From Antricoccus suffuscus (lineage in GTDB: Bacteria; Actinomycetota; Actinomycetes; Mycobacteriales; Antricoccaceae): a stretch of 64,000 bases of DNA. The DNA lies in assembly GCF_003003235.1 (NCBI RefSeq), contig NZ_PVUE01000020.1, positions 31,052 to 95,051 of the forward strand, in the 5' to 3' direction. Below, piece by piece: positions 44,535 to 54,271 of the stretch. Each line of letters begins with the position of its first letter. The first letter of the stretch is position 1. Position numbers and translations under genes: made by a program. The notes beneath the pieces are model-generated. The model searched no databases. It saw only the letters and a list, made by a program, of their open reading frames with translations, and was not told where the DNA came from.

Positions 44535-45673
44535 CGCTGAAACCGCCCGACCTGCGCGTAGATCTCTTGATGCCGCACCGCCGCGGAATGCCATGAGAAC
44601 TCTGCCGCCCGGGACAGCCCAAGCGTGGCAAGTTCGCGGCGCCTCGAGGGGTTATCCAGCAGCGCGGCGATCGCCGTACCGATTGAGTCCGGGTCGGTGC
44701 CGGTGTATTCCACCGCGTCGCCGCCCACCTCGGACAGGGACAGCACTGGCGTGGTCAGGACCGGAGCGGCACACGCCATCGCCTCGAGCACGGGCAACCC
44801 GAAGCCCTCGCCCAGTGATGGGTAAGCGACGAACTGAGCGCCGCCGAGGTAACCGCGCAACAGCTCCAACGGCAAGAATCCCGGCCGCAGTACGTCGACG
44901 CCCGCGGGCAGCCCGGCGATCAGGGCGTCGAGTGAGTCATCCCAGCCCTGCCCGCCGGCCAGCACAAGCGCGGGCTTGTCGGCCCGGCCGCGGACGGCGT
45001 TTGCGAACCCGCGGATCAGGCTGGAAAGATTCTTACGCGGCTCGAGCGTGCCCAAAAACGCTATATACGGGCGATCCGCGAGCTCGAGGTGTCGGCGAGC
45101 GGCGGCGATCTCGTCGGACGTCGGCCGGTGAAAGACCTCCTCGTCAACCCCGAGGTGCACGACATCGATCCGGTCCTCTCGGGTGCCGAGCACCCGCACA
45201 AGTTCGTCCCGGGTCGCCGCGGATGGCACGATGCAGCGCGTCGCACGACGCAGCGATAGTTTCGTCCAGTTAGTGAAAAACAGTCGCTTCACCCGCTCGT
45301 GCACGTCCGGGTGGGTAAAGAACGTCGCGTCGTGCAACGTCACGACGATAGGGCGACGTACGGCGAGCGGCTGCGTGTAGTGCGGACTGTGCACAACATC
45401 GGCGTTGGTCTTAGCCACCAAGCGGGCGAGCCCGGTCTGCTCCCACGCCAGACGCGCCGGCCGGCGGCCGATCTGCGCGGGGCCGGGCAAGATGTCGGCA
45501 CTCGGGCACAGCGACTCATAGTGCCGGGCGTCCTCCGCCCGGCACGCGATCAGCAGCGGCGTACCTAGACGACCGAGCTCCGGCAGCAACGAGTCGACGT
45601 ATCTGCCCACGCCGCGACGATCAGGCGGTACCGCGGTCGCGTCCATCAGGACGCGCGGATGAGATGCAGACAC
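44531..45673 (-). CDS. GT4 family glycosyltransferase
   Basis: 380 residues from the GTG at 45673 with an AAAGG site; the longer open frame is Arg/Ser-rich and overlaps its neighbour. GT-B fold: VLMDATAVPPDRRGVGRYVD near the N-terminus, VHSPHYTQPLAVRRPIVVTLHD, then PYIAFLGTLEPRKNLSSLI and YPSLGEGFGLPVLEAMACAA. The last carries the EX7E motif that holds the sugar-nucleotide. It is retaining, probably using GDP-mannose, but donor and acceptor are not proven. It starts 16 bases after the next GT4 gene and is translated with wbbL. Confidence 0.85.
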   Translation of the reverse strand: MSASHPRVLMDATAVPPDRRGVGRYVDSLLPELGRLGTPLLIACRAEDARHYESLCPSADILPGPAQIGRRPARLAWEQTGLARLVAKTNADVVHSPHYTQPLAVRRPIVVTLHDATFFTHPDVHERVKRLFFTNWTKLSLRRATRCIVPSAATRDELVRVLGTREDRIDVVHLGVDEEVFHRPTSDEIAAARRHLELADRPYIAFLGTLEPRKNLSSLIRGFANAVRGRADKPALVLAGGQGWDDSLDALIAGLPAGVDVLRPGFLPLELLRGYLGGAQFVAYPSLGEGFGLPVLEAMACAAPVLTTPVLSLSEVGGDAVEYTGTDPDSIGTAIAALLDNPSRRRELATLGLSRAAEFSWHSAAVRHQEIYAQVGRFQR

Positions 45674-45689
45674 TCGGGACCTTTCGTGC

Positions 45690-46817
45690 TTACGCGTTGT
45701 CGAGGACGTCGTCGTACAGCTGCCACAGCGCGCGCGCCGACTTTTCCCAGCTGAAGTCCGTTGCGCGTCGTAAGCCCAACGAGCGTAGACGCTGTTGGGT
45801 GCCGTGGTCGTCGATGACGCCGCGAATCGCCTCGGCGAGCAGCCGCGACTCCCCCACCGGTACGACGACCCCCGCACCGCCGGCGACCTCGACAAGCGCG
45901 GGCGCGTCGGAATGGATGACCGGCGTACCGGCGGCCATGGCCTCCAGCACGGGAATGCCGAACCCCTCCGACCGGCTCGGCGCGACGAGGACTCCGGCTC
46001 GGGCAAACGTGACGGCAAGGTCGGCGTCGCTGAGCCGACCCATCACCCGGACTCGATCCGCGGGTAATCCGAGGCGGCTGGCCTCTTTGTCCAGGTCGAT
46101 GCCGCCCCAACCGGGCTGGCCGACGACCAACAGCGGCACCTTGGGCGCGCTCGGGTTAGCCAGCGCCGCAAGCAGTACGTCGAGGCCCTTGCGCGGCTCG
46201 AGGGTTGCGACGCTGAGTAGGTAGGTCTCAGGAAGGCCGAGGCGGACGGCCCGCGCGTCAGCATCAGTCGGTAAATCGAGATCGCGGCTCACACCGAGTC
46301 CGATCACGCTCGTCTTGGCGCCGATATCGATGAATTCGACCAACTGGTCGACGACGGCCTGCGACGGTACGACGATCGCGTCGGCCTGACGAGCGACACG
46401 CTCCCCGACCCGCCGATGCCAGGTGGCGCCACGCGGTGTGAGTGTCTCGGGGTGCGTCCACGGGACGGCGTCGTGGATCGTCACGACCAGCGGTTTGCGG
46501 CGCCTTGGCGGCACCAGCATGGTGGGCGCGTGCACGAGGTCCGCGCCACGTGGGGCCGGCCCGATACCCGTGTCCCACGCGGCGATCAGCCCGCGCCGCG
46601 GCAGCGGCAACGTCTTCGGTCCGCGGACACCCCGGATCCGTGCCGGGGCGAGATCGCGGTGCGCGGCCGTCCAGCCGACGACCGTGCGCTCGCGGTCCAC
46701 GGCGGCGAGGGCGGCGGCGATCTCCTTGGTATAGCGGCCGGTCCCGCCGGGCACCGGCGCGAGACACTGCTCCAGGAGAAATGCGACCGAGCGGGCGCGC
46801 GCCGTACCGTGTGCCAC
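45690..46817 (-). CDS. GT4 family glycosyltransferase
   Basis: 375 residues from the GTG at 46817, with GAGGGAA upstream. It is clearly related to its neighbour: VPGGTGRYTKEIAAAL, HDAVPWTHPETLTPRG, YLLSVATLEPRKGLDVLLAA and SRSEGFGIPVLEAMAAGTPV. This is the first of four minus-strand genes (GT4, GT4, GT2, manC) that probably form one envelope polysaccharide unit. The two GT4 genes may be an old duplication. Donor likely a nucleotide-mannose, by context only. Confidence 0.85.
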   Translation of the reverse strand: MAHGTARARSVAFLLEQCLAPVPGGTGRYTKEIAAALAAVDRERTVVGWTAAHRDLAPARIRGVRGPKTLPLPRRGLIAAWDTGIGPAPRGADLVHAPTMLVPPRRRKPLVVTIHDAVPWTHPETLTPRGATWHRRVGERVARQADAIVVPSQAVVDQLVEFIDIGAKTSVIGLGVSRDLDLPTDADARAVRLGLPETYLLSVATLEPRKGLDVLLAALANPSAPKVPLLVVGQPGWGGIDLDKEASRLGLPADRVRVMGRLSDADLAVTFARAGVLVAPSRSEGFGIPVLEAMAAGTPVIHSDAPALVEVAGGAGVVVPVGESRLLAEAIRGVIDDHGTQQRLRSLGLRRATDFSWEKSARALWQLYDDVLDNA

Positions 46818-46953
46818 GCCGTTCCCTCTTCCGCTAGGCCGTGCTCATTTACATTTGCTGCTTGCTCATCCGCATTTGACAGTGCCCACCAGGCTAATCC
46901 GTCGTCGCGGGGCGGGTCATCTGGCGCACCGGCGTAAGGCACACTTCATTGCT

Positions 46954-47952
46954 ATGAGCCTGCTCCCAGCCGCCGACATCACCGTCGTGATCGTGACCTG
47001 GCAAGGACGCGACCTCACCAAATCGGCTCTCGAATCGCTTGCCACGCAGACCCAGCCGCACCGGGTGCTGGTCGTCGACAACGCCTCCACCGACGGCACG
47101 ACGGACATGCTGCGCGCGGACTTCCCCGACGCGGACGTGCTCGCGTTGCAGGACAACACCGGTTTCGCCGGTGGCGCCGCGGCGGCGCTTGGGCGCGTCA
47201 GCTCTCGGTACGTCGCACTCCTCAACAATGACGCCCTGGCCGATCCGCGGTGGCTCGAACACTCGCTCGCCATGCTCGAGCAACCGCAGGTCGCGGCCGT
47301 CAGCGCCAAGATGCTGCTCACCGACCGCCAGTCACCGGGCGGTACGCCGTTGATCAACAACGCCGGTGTCGCCCTGCTGTCAACGGGGTACGGCGCGGAC
47401 CGCGGCCTGGGCATACCGGACGGCGCGGACTACGCCGTGCCGGCCCGGGTATTCGGGTTCTCCGGCGGCGCGGCCGTGTTGCGCACGCTCGCGGTCAAGG
47501 CGGTCGGCGGGTTCGACGCGTCGTACTTCATGTACTACGAAGACACCGACCTCTCCTGGCGGCTGCGACTGGCGGGCTGGGAGATCTTGTACTGCTCCGA
47601 TGCCGTCGTGCATCACCGACATGCCGCGACGTCGGACCCGGACTCGGAGATGTTCGCCTTCCACAACGAGCGCAACCGGCTGCTGACGCTGCTGCGCAAT
47701 GCCCCGCTCGGCTACGCCGCGGCGAAGCTCGCCCGGTTCATGGTCACCACCGGGTCGTTGACGCTGCGGCACTGGCTGCGGCGAGACGTCCCGGCCCGGC
47801 AGGTGTTCCTCCCGCAGCTACGGCTCCGCGTACTCGGCTCGGTCGTGCGGCTGCTGCCGCGCACGCTGGCCAAACGCACAACGACCCGGGTCTCCCGGGC
47901 CGAAGTCGTGTCTGCCTGGGCCGGCACAGCGTCGCGCGATTGGAGCCGCTGA
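46954..47952 (+). CDS. GT2 glycosyltransferase
   Basis: 332 residues from the ATG at 46954; the upstream part of the open frame is not conserved. GT-A features: DITVVIVTWQGRDLTKSALE, VLVVDNASTDGTTDML, RYVALLNNDALADPRWLE and FDASYFMYYEDTDLSWRLRL. The last is the acceptor motif common to rhamnosyl- and galactofuranosyl-type enzymes. The basic C-terminal ~60 residues with amphipathic helices may attach to the membrane. It is divergent from the minus-strand cluster and 3 bases before the next GT gene. Confidence 0.85.
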   Translation: MSLLPAADITVVIVTWQGRDLTKSALESLATQTQPHRVLVVDNASTDGTTDMLRADFPDADVLALQDNTGFAGGAAAALGRVSSRYVALLNNDALADPRWLEHSLAMLEQPQVAAVSAKMLLTDRQSPGGTPLINNAGVALLSTGYGADRGLGIPDGADYAVPARVFGFSGGAAVLRTLAVKAVGGFDASYFMYYEDTDLSWRLRLAGWEILYCSDAVVHHRHAATSDPDSEMFAFHNERNRLLTLLRNAPLGYAAAKLARFMVTTGSLTLRHWLRRDVPARQVFLPQLRLRVLGSVVRLLPRTLAKRTTTRVSRAEVVSAWAGTASRDWSR

Positions 47953-47955
47953 CAC

Positions 47956-49077
47956 ATGCGAATCGCCCTGGACTGCACACCGCTGCTTGGTCAGCGCACC
48001 GGAATCGGCCACTACACAGCCAATCTGCTGACCGAACTGCTCTCGCTTGCCGCAGACGACTCGCTCCTCGCAACCGCCTTCACCTTCCGCGGCCGAGATC
48101 AGCTCGCGGGCGCCGTACCTCCCGGTGTCGAGGTCGCGGCCCGCCCGGCACCGGCCCGCGCCCTGCGCACGATGTGGTCGCACGGCACGATGCCTCCTGT
48201 CGAATGGCTGACCGGAGGCATCGATGTCTTCCACGCGACCAACTTCGTGCTGCCACCGACTCGCCGCGCCCGCGGCGTGCTCACCGTGCACGACCTCGCT
48301 TACCTGAAATTCCCGCAGACCGTCTCCAGCGCGTCGCTCACCTACCGGGAGCTCGTGCCTTCGGGCCTGCGCCGCGCGCGTGTGGTGTGTACGCCGAGCC
48401 GCGCGGTCGCCACCCAGCTGCAGGACGCTTATGCATTGGCGGAGGAGGCCATCGCTGTCACTCCGCTGGGTGTCGATGCGGCGTGGCATCGCGCTGCCGC
48501 GCCCTCTGGTGAGTGGCGGACCGCGCACCGCCTGGGCAGGGACTACATCCTCGCCGTCGGCACGATCGAACCTCGTAAGAACCTTGCGCTGCTCGTGTCG
48601 GCGTACCGGCAGCTGCTTGCGACGCACTCCGATGTCCCGCCGTTGGTCCTTGCCGGTGGCGCCGGCTGGGGTGACGCCCTTGACCTCGACGGAATCCCCG
48701 CAGACCGCCTCGTCATGCCGGGCCACCTGCCGATCGACGATCTCCGCACGCTTGTCGCCGGCGCGTCGCTTCTGGTCTTCCCGTCGCTCGACGAAGGCTT
48801 TGGCCTGCCGCCGCTCGAGGCGCTTGCCTGCGGCGTACCGGTCGTCGCGTCAGACCTGCCGGTGACCCGCGAAGTGCTCGGCGACCAGGCCCGCTTTGTC
48901 GCGGTCGACGAACGCGCGCGGCAGACGAACGTCGACGCGCTGGCCGACGCGATCGTCAGCGAGCTCGATGCGCCGACCGGTGACGCGGCGACTCGGCGCG
49001 AGTACGCCGCCGGCTTTACCTGGCGGGCGTGCGCCGAGAAGACCTACGCGGCCTATCAGCGCGCTGCCGAAGCCTGA
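47956..49077 (+). CDS. GT4 family glycosyltransferase
   Basis: 373 residues. The start MRIALDCTPLLGQRTGIGHY and the segments FHATNFVLPPTRRARGVLTV, YILAVGTIEPRKNLALLVSA and SLDEGFGLPPLEALACG give a full GT-B fold with the EX7E motif. It resembles the two minus-strand GT4 genes (shared EPRKNL and DEGFGLP patterns). This supports amplification of one enzyme type in the locus. It is paired with the GT2 gene upstream. It ends 3 bases before the convergent rmlD stop. Confidence 0.85.
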   Translation: MRIALDCTPLLGQRTGIGHYTANLLTELLSLAADDSLLATAFTFRGRDQLAGAVPPGVEVAARPAPARALRTMWSHGTMPPVEWLTGGIDVFHATNFVLPPTRRARGVLTVHDLAYLKFPQTVSSASLTYRELVPSGLRRARVVCTPSRAVATQLQDAYALAEEAIAVTPLGVDAAWHRAAAPSGEWRTAHRLGRDYILAVGTIEPRKNLALLVSAYRQLLATHSDVPPLVLAGGAGWGDALDLDGIPADRLVMPGHLPIDDLRTLVAGASLLVFPSLDEGFGLPPLEALACGVPVVASDLPVTREVLGDQARFVAVDERARQTNVDALADAIVSELDAPTGDAATRREYAAGFTWRACAEKTYAAYQRAAEA

Positions 49078-49080
49078 CCG

Positions 49081-50070
49081 TTACGACTCGTTGCGCAGCG
49101 CGGCGCCGTCCTGCTCGAAGGCCGCATGCAGCGCGCTACGCCAGTCCCGCATCGGGGCGAGGCCGGCGGCGGCCCACTCGGTCTGCGACAGCACCGAAAA
49201 CGCGGGCCGGGGTGCCGGCCGCACAAACGCGTCGGAGGTCGTCGGCTCTACCCGTGCCGGATCGAGGCCGAGTTCGGTGAAAATCGCCTGCGTGAACTCA
49301 TACCACGAGGTCTGACCGCTTCCGGTGCAGTGGTAGTTGCCCGCCGGGGCGCCGCTCATCGCAAGCTCGATGAGTCCAGAGGCAAGGTCGTAGGTCCAGG
49401 TCGGTGAGCCGAGCTGGTCATTGACCACCTGCAGCGTCTCGCGCTCCCGCGACAGCTTCGCCATGGTCTTGACGAAGTTGGGACCGTACGCGCCGTAGAC
49501 CCAGGCCGTGCGTACGACGTAGCCGGTGTCCGGCGCCACCTCGCGCACGGCCAGGTCGCCGGCGAGTTTGGTGCGCCCGTACGCCGTCCGCGGCTCGGTC
49601 AGGTCGTCAACGCCGTACGGCGCCGTGGCATCGCCGGCGAACACATAGTCGGTGGAGACGTGGATCAGCCTCGCGCGGCCGGCGGTCGCGGTCGCCAGGT
49701 TGCGAGGCCCGTCGCCGTTGACAGCGAGCGCCGCGTCCTCGTCGCTCTCGGCCGCGTCGACGGCGGTATAGGCCGCGGTATTGATGATCACCGGGGTCAA
49801 CTCGCTCGGCTCGGCGAGCCACGCATCGACGGTGCTCTGCACCGCCTGCGCGTCGGTGAGATCGAGGTCGGCGCGGGCCAAGGCGCGCACCTCGGCGGAC
49901 TCGCCAAGCAGGTTGACCAGTTCGGTGCCGAGCTGCCCGCGCGCGCCGGTGACGAGCCAGCGGTACGCCGACGCGTCGCCGGCGACGGCGCGCTGGGGCC
50001 GAGCTGCGCTAGCGACGGGTTCGGTTTCGGGGATGGGCTCGGTCGCGGAGGCTGGCGTTGTATTCATCAC
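49081..50070 (-). CDS. rmlD: dTDP-4-dehydrorhamnose reductase
   Basis: 329 residues. The SDR nucleotide motif is WLVTGARGQLGTELVNLLG, preceded by a ~35-residue Ala/Pro/Thr-rich leader. The catalytic YxxxK lies in TAYGRTKLAGDLAVRE, with the serine/threonine in HVSTDYVFAGDA. PYGVDDLTEP and FVKTMAKLSRERETLQVVND are typical of RmlD. It makes dTDP-L-rhamnose, the donor for WbbL. Rv3266c is the counterpart next to wbbL1; here two glycosyltransferase genes and others intervene. The start may be the second ATG at 50067. Confidence 0.92.
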   Translation of the reverse strand: MMNTTPASATEPIPETEPVASAARPQRAVAGDASAYRWLVTGARGQLGTELVNLLGESAEVRALARADLDLTDAQAVQSTVDAWLAEPSELTPVIINTAAYTAVDAAESDEDAALAVNGDGPRNLATATAGRARLIHVSTDYVFAGDATAPYGVDDLTEPRTAYGRTKLAGDLAVREVAPDTGYVVRTAWVYGAYGPNFVKTMAKLSRERETLQVVNDQLGSPTWTYDLASGLIELAMSGAPAGNYHCTGSGQTSWYEFTQAIFTELGLDPARVEPTTSDAFVRPAPRPAFSVLSQTEWAAAGLAPMRDWRSALHAAFEQDGAALRNES

Positions 50071-50310
50071 GTCGTAATCTACCTGGCCCGGGCACCGGCT
50101 TCCACCGGCGCGATTGGCACACCGAGCGCGACCTTAGGACACGTATCACCTTCGCCCCATCCGCCCGACGCGAAATCCATGAGAACCTGTTTCAGGCACC
50201 GACGCGTTAGACTGTTGCGTCAACCGTTCGCCGGGCTCACCCGTCTGTATGGATGCCGGTAGCACCGCAAGGAAGCGAAATCCCTCACTCCACTCGGAGG
50301 AATCTGCCTG

Positions 50311-51861
50311 ATGCCACGTGACGACGAGCTCCCCGAGCTCCCGCCGCATCTCGATCCTCGCCGCGGTTCGGCGCGACCGGCCGCGCCGGGCCCGACTCGC
50401 ACTCGTACCCGCGCAGAGCGCAACGCTGAGCGCAAAAAGGGGAAGAAGTACGCCGTCATTGGCCTACGGACGCTCGCCAGCGCGATCTCGGTACTGCTCC
50501 TGATCGGCGCCGGCCTCGCGCACAGCACGATCAACCGCATCCAGGCTAAGGCCGGCAACCTGCCGAGCACTACTGACGTCAAGGGAAACCAAGACGTCAA
50601 GGGCACTAACGGCGCTGACATGAACATCCTCGTCGTGGGCAACGACAGCCGGGCCGGCTACACCGATGCTCAGCTCGGCGAGTTGAGCACGACGGCCGAG
50701 GACACCCTCAGCACCGACACGATCATGCTGATCCACGTGCCCGCCAATGGCGCGAGCGCGTCGGTGGTGTCCTTTCCCCGGGACTCGTACGTCGACATCC
50801 CCGGCTACAAGAAAAACAAAATCAACTCGGCGTACGCCGCGGCATACTACGACCAGCCCGACGGCGCCTCTGAGGACGTCAAGCGGGCGGCCGGACAGAA
50901 AGAGCTCATCAGCACGATCAGTGCGCTCAGCGGCGCCAAAATCGACCATTACGTCGAGGTAAGCCTGTTGGGCTTCTACAACCTCACTAATGCCATCGGT
51001 GGCGTCGAGGTCAACCTCTGCCAGCGCGCCTACGACCCCGGCTACACCGACCTCGACCTCGCCGCCGGCAAGCACAAGCTGATGGGCAAAGACGCGCTGA
51101 GCTTCGTCCGGCAGCGCCACCACCTGGACGGGGGCGATCTCGACCGGATCAAGCGCCAACAGTTCTTCTTCGGCGCGGTGATCCGCGAGGTGCTCGGTCA
51201 AGACCTGCTCGACATTCTCAACATTTCCAAGCTCAACAAGCTGGTCGACGCGCTGGCCGGCACGATCCAATACGACCAGGATCTCGATCCCCTCGAGCTC
51301 GCGGCACAGATGCGCAACATCGCGGCCGGCAACGTCGAGTTCCACACCATCCCGCTCGCGGCGGAGAAGTTCGCTAACATTCCGGGGGCCGGCGACGTGG
51401 TCAAGACCGCGAGCGTCAGCGACATACACAAGTTCTTCCAGCAGCTGTCCGCACCCAAGAGCACCTCCAGCAGCTCGCCGGCGGCACCGAAGACTGTCGA
51501 CCCAAAGACCGTCACCGTCGAGGTCTACAACGGCACCACGACCGGCGGGTTGGGCACTCAGGCCGGCGAACAGCTGACGGCGGCCGGGTTCACTGTCGAC
51601 GGCGTGCTGTCGGCGGCAAGCACCGACTACCCGCACTCCGTCGTTCAGTACCCCGCGGGGATGGAAGCTGCGGCCAACACAGTTGCCGCCCAGATCCCCG
51701 GCGCCATCACCGAAGTCGCGACGGACATCGACGGCAAGGTCCGACTGATCGTCGGGTCGGACTTCGGCGGTGGTAACGCCGGAGAGTCCGCGCCACCTGC
51801 GGGCACTGACCAGACCACCAAACCGGACACCACGGCAGCTACGGACGCGTGCGTCAACTAG
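50311..51861 (+). CDS. LytR-CpsA-Psr (LCP) family envelope ligase with LytR_C domain
   Basis: 516 residues with a strong CGGAGGA site. A cytoplasmic basic leader is followed by a transmembrane helix near residue 55 (LASAISVLLLIGAGLAHSTI). The LCP domain holds conserved acidic and Arg residues in VVSFPRDSYVDIPGYKKNKI and LSFVRQRHHLDGGDLDRIKR. The C-terminal LytR_C domain begins at VTVEVYNGTTTGGLGTQAGE, followed by a Thr/Pro-rich tail. LCP enzymes attach polyprenyl-linked polymers, such as arabinogalactan, to peptidoglycan. Position after rmlD matches Rv3267. Confidence 0.93.
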   Translation: MPRDDELPELPPHLDPRRGSARPAAPGPTRTRTRAERNAERKKGKKYAVIGLRTLASAISVLLLIGAGLAHSTINRIQAKAGNLPSTTDVKGNQDVKGTNGADMNILVVGNDSRAGYTDAQLGELSTTAEDTLSTDTIMLIHVPANGASASVVSFPRDSYVDIPGYKKNKINSAYAAAYYDQPDGASEDVKRAAGQKELISTISALSGAKIDHYVEVSLLGFYNLTNAIGGVEVNLCQRAYDPGYTDLDLAAGKHKLMGKDALSFVRQRHHLDGGDLDRIKRQQFFFGAVIREVLGQDLLDILNISKLNKLVDALAGTIQYDQDLDPLELAAQMRNIAAGNVEFHTIPLAAEKFANIPGAGDVVKTASVSDIHKFFQQLSAPKSTSSSSPAAPKTVDPKTVTVEVYNGTTTGGLGTQAGEQLTAAGFTVDGVLSAASTDYPHSVVQYPAGMEAAANTVAAQIPGAITEVATDIDGKVRLIVGSDFGGGNAGESAPPAGTDQTTKPDTTAATDACVN

Positions 51862-51934
51862 GCGCCAGGTTCCTAGACGACCGGGCGTAGGTTCGACTCA
51901 AGGCCATGCACCCGACCATGATCAAGGAGCACAC

Positions 51935-52744
51935 TTGTCCAGTGTCACACTGACCGGCCTGTTTGCGCAGGCAGTGGCGAAGGACCCGGCCAGGCCGCTG
52001 ATCACCTACTACGACCGGCGTACCGGCGAGCGCACCGAGCTGTCCGGTACGACGCTATCCAACTGGGTCAGCAAGACCGCCAACTTCATGCGCGACGACC
52101 TGATGCTGGAGGCCGGCGGCACGGTCGCGATCGCGCTGCCGCCGCACTGGCAGACCACCGCGATCATCCTCGCCGCGTGGGAACTCGGCTGCGGTGTCGT
52201 CGAACCGTCCCTTAGCGAACCGGTTGATGCCCTCTTCTGTGCGCAGCCGCGACTGATGGAACTCGCTGACGCGGCCGCCAATGAGATCGTCGTCAGTTCG
52301 CTACACCCGATGGGACTTGGTGTGCAGGCCAAGCCCGATCACGTCATCGACTACACCACAGAGGTCCGCAACCACGGCGACCACTTCGCGGCATACACGC
52401 AAATCGACCCAACGCTGCTCGCGGTGACGGCCGGTTCCTTGTCGCTCACTCACCAAAGCGCCGCGCAGGCTGCGCAGCAGATCGCAGCGCAGGTTGCGAT
52501 CCGCGACGATGACCGAATCCTCATGATCGCCGAATCCGTAGCCGACGCCGGGCCACTGACCTGGTTGGCCGCCCCGCTGGCAGCGGGCGCGTCCATCGTG
52601 CTCGTCTCGGCCGATGACGACCCGGAGCTGTCTGGCTGGCTCACCTCCATTGCCGCGCAGGAAAACGTCACGGCTTCGCTGGGTGTGCAACTCACCGATT
52701 CGCCCGGCATACGCCATCTTGGAGACTCCGGGCAGCCGGAGTGA
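51935..52744 (+). CDS. TIGR03089-like protein (Rv3268-like, ANL-related)
   Basis: 269 residues from a TTG at 51935 with AAGGAG just upstream; the open frame extends back into the LCP gene but the extension is not credible. The first part (LTGLFAQAVAKDPARPLITY) resembles the N-terminus of AMP-forming acyl-CoA synthetases. The protein stops before the core A8-A10 motifs and lacks the phosphate-binding TSGT loop (AVTAGSLSLTHQ stands at that place). This fits the actinobacterial TIGR03089 family that follows LCP genes. It is probably not an active adenylating enzyme. Confidence 0.78.
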   Translation: MSSVTLTGLFAQAVAKDPARPLITYYDRRTGERTELSGTTLSNWVSKTANFMRDDLMLEAGGTVAIALPPHWQTTAIILAAWELGCGVVEPSLSEPVDALFCAQPRLMELADAAANEIVVSSLHPMGLGVQAKPDHVIDYTTEVRNHGDHFAAYTQIDPTLLAVTAGSLSLTHQSAAQAAQQIAAQVAIRDDDRILMIAESVADAGPLTWLAAPLAAGASIVLVSADDDPELSGWLTSIAAQENVTASLGVQLTDSPGIRHLGDSGQPE

Positions 52745-52836
52745 CGATGCCGGCGCGCGCGTCCTAGGCTAAGTGCTCAACGCGAGCGCACAGTAATTCG
52801 TCCGACCAGCAACACCAGACCCGGTCAGGAGCAACC

Positions 52837-53607
52837 ATGGATAAAGTCATCGCCAGCCCGGCGGATGCCATCGCCGACATCGAGGACGGGTCGCTACTTG
52901 CCGTCGGCGGGTTCGGCCTCTGCGGCGTACCTTTCGACCTCATCGAGGCGCTGCACGAAAAGAACACCGGCAACCTAACCGTTGTGACCAACAACTGCGG
53001 CGTCGATGGCGACGGACTCGGAATCCTGCTGCCGGACCACAAAATCACGAAGGTCATTGCGTCGTACGTCGGGGAAAACAAAGAGTTCGCTCGCCAGTAC
53101 CTCTCCGGTGAACTCGAGCTTGAGCTGACCCCGCAGGGCACGATCGCCGAACGACTGCGCGCCGGTGGCGTCGGTATCCCCGGTTTCTATACGATCACCG
53201 GGGCCGGCACGGCGGTCGCCGACGGCGGCATCCCGACTCGCTATAACGCGGCAGGCGAAGTGATCAAGACCTCCGGGCCGAAGCCGACCCGCGAGTTCAA
53301 TGGCACCGAATACGTGCTCGAGGAAGCAATCGTTTCCGACTTCGCACTCGTGCACGCCTACAAGGCCGACCGACACGGCAACATCGTCTTCAACAAGGCG
53401 GCCCGCAACTTCAACACTCCGGTCGCGATGTCCGGCAAGATCACGATCGTCGAAGCCGAGCAGATCGTCGAACCCGGCGAGCTTGACCCGGACGCCATCC
53501 ATCTGCCGGGCATCCACGTGCACCGCGTCGTACAGTCCAGCAGCCGCAAGGTCATCGAGAATCTGACGACACGACCGAAACCTGCCACCACCGGAACGGG
53601 AGCGTAA
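52837..53607 (+). CDS. scoA: 3-oxoacid CoA-transferase subunit A
   Basis: 256 residues, family-typical. GSLLAVGGFGLCGVPFDLIE is the glycine-rich CoA-binding loop, and SGELELELTPQGTIAERLRA is the central signature of the alpha subunit. With subunit B, 3 bases downstream, it moves CoA from succinyl-CoA to acetoacetate or another 3-oxoacid for ketone-body or fatty-acid breakdown. The AGGAGC ribosome site is good. Substrate specificity is inferred from subunit similarity, not proven. Confidence 0.92.
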   Translation: MDKVIASPADAIADIEDGSLLAVGGFGLCGVPFDLIEALHEKNTGNLTVVTNNCGVDGDGLGILLPDHKITKVIASYVGENKEFARQYLSGELELELTPQGTIAERLRAGGVGIPGFYTITGAGTAVADGGIPTRYNAAGEVIKTSGPKPTREFNGTEYVLEEAIVSDFALVHAYKADRHGNIVFNKAARNFNTPVAMSGKITIVEAEQIVEPGELDPDAIHLPGIHVHRVVQSSSRKVIENLTTRPKPATTGTGA

Positions 53608-53610
53608 GTC

Positions 53611-54246
53611 ATGGCATGGACCCGCGATCAAATGGCCTCGCGCGCCGCACAGGAGCTTGAGGACGGCGCATACGTCAATCTCGGCATTGGCCTGCCGACC
53701 CTGGTGCCCGGCTTCCTGCCCGAGGGCAAGACCGTCGTACTTCAGAGTGAGAATGGCATTCTCGGCCTTGGTCCCTACCCTTACGAAGGTGAAGAGGATC
53801 CGGATCTGACCAACGCCGGCAAAGAGACGGTGACGACGCTGCCAGGCACATCGTTCTTCGACTCCTCGATCAGCTTCGGAATGATCCGGGGCGGCAAGAT
53901 CGACGCGGCGATCCTCGGCGCGATGCAAGTTGCCGCTAACGGCGACCTCGCCAACTGGATGATCCCCGGCAAGATGGTCAAGGGCATGGGCGGCGCGATG
54001 GACCTGGTGCACGGCGCTAAGAAAGTCATCGTGCTGATGGAGCATGTCGCCAAGGACGGCAGCTACAAGATCGTCAACGAGTGTGCGCTCCCACTGACCG
54101 GTAAGGGCGTCGTACAGAAGATCATTAGCGACCTCGGCGTACTTGAGGTCACCCCCGACGGACTCGTGCTGACCGAGCTCGCACCCGGCGTCACGGCCGA
54201 AGAAGTGCAAGAAAAATCCGAGCCGGAGATTAAGATCCAACTCTAA
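53611..54246 (+). CDS. scoB: 3-oxoacid CoA-transferase subunit B
   Basis: 211 residues. The catalytic glutamate is in [37 protein letters not shown] and [20 protein letters not shown] are beta-subunit signatures. It forms the active heteromer with ScoA and carries the glutamyl-CoA intermediate. It ends 66 bases before the convergent acyl-CoA dehydrogenase gene; the gap holds a copy of a dispersed repeat. Together with the acyl-CoA dehydrogenase and the SDR at 41.7 kb it suggests lipid or branched-chain acid catabolism. Confidence 0.93.
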   Translation: MAWTRDQMASRAAQELEDGAYVNLGIGLPTLVPGFLPEGKTVVLQSENGILGLGPYPYEGEEDPDLTNAGKETVTTLPGTSFFDSSISFGMIRGGKIDAAILGAMQVAANGDLANWMIPGKMVKGMGGAMDLVHGAKKVIVLMEHVAKDGSYKIVNECALPLTGKGVVQKIISDLGVLEVTPDGLVLTELAPGVTAEEVQEKSEPEIKIQL

Positions 54247-54271
54247 CGTGCACGGTCTAGCCGTTTCGCGG

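Noticed and set aside
50464..51636. A 390-codon open frame on the minus strand over the LCP gene
   Set aside because: The plus strand holds all LCP and LytR_C motifs; the reverse frame is Val/Asp-rich without any conserved pattern.
52975..54240. A 421-codon open frame on the minus strand over scoA and scoB
   Set aside because: It runs through two clear CoA-transferase genes. It is His/Asp-rich, with no family motif, as expected for a reverse-frame artefact.
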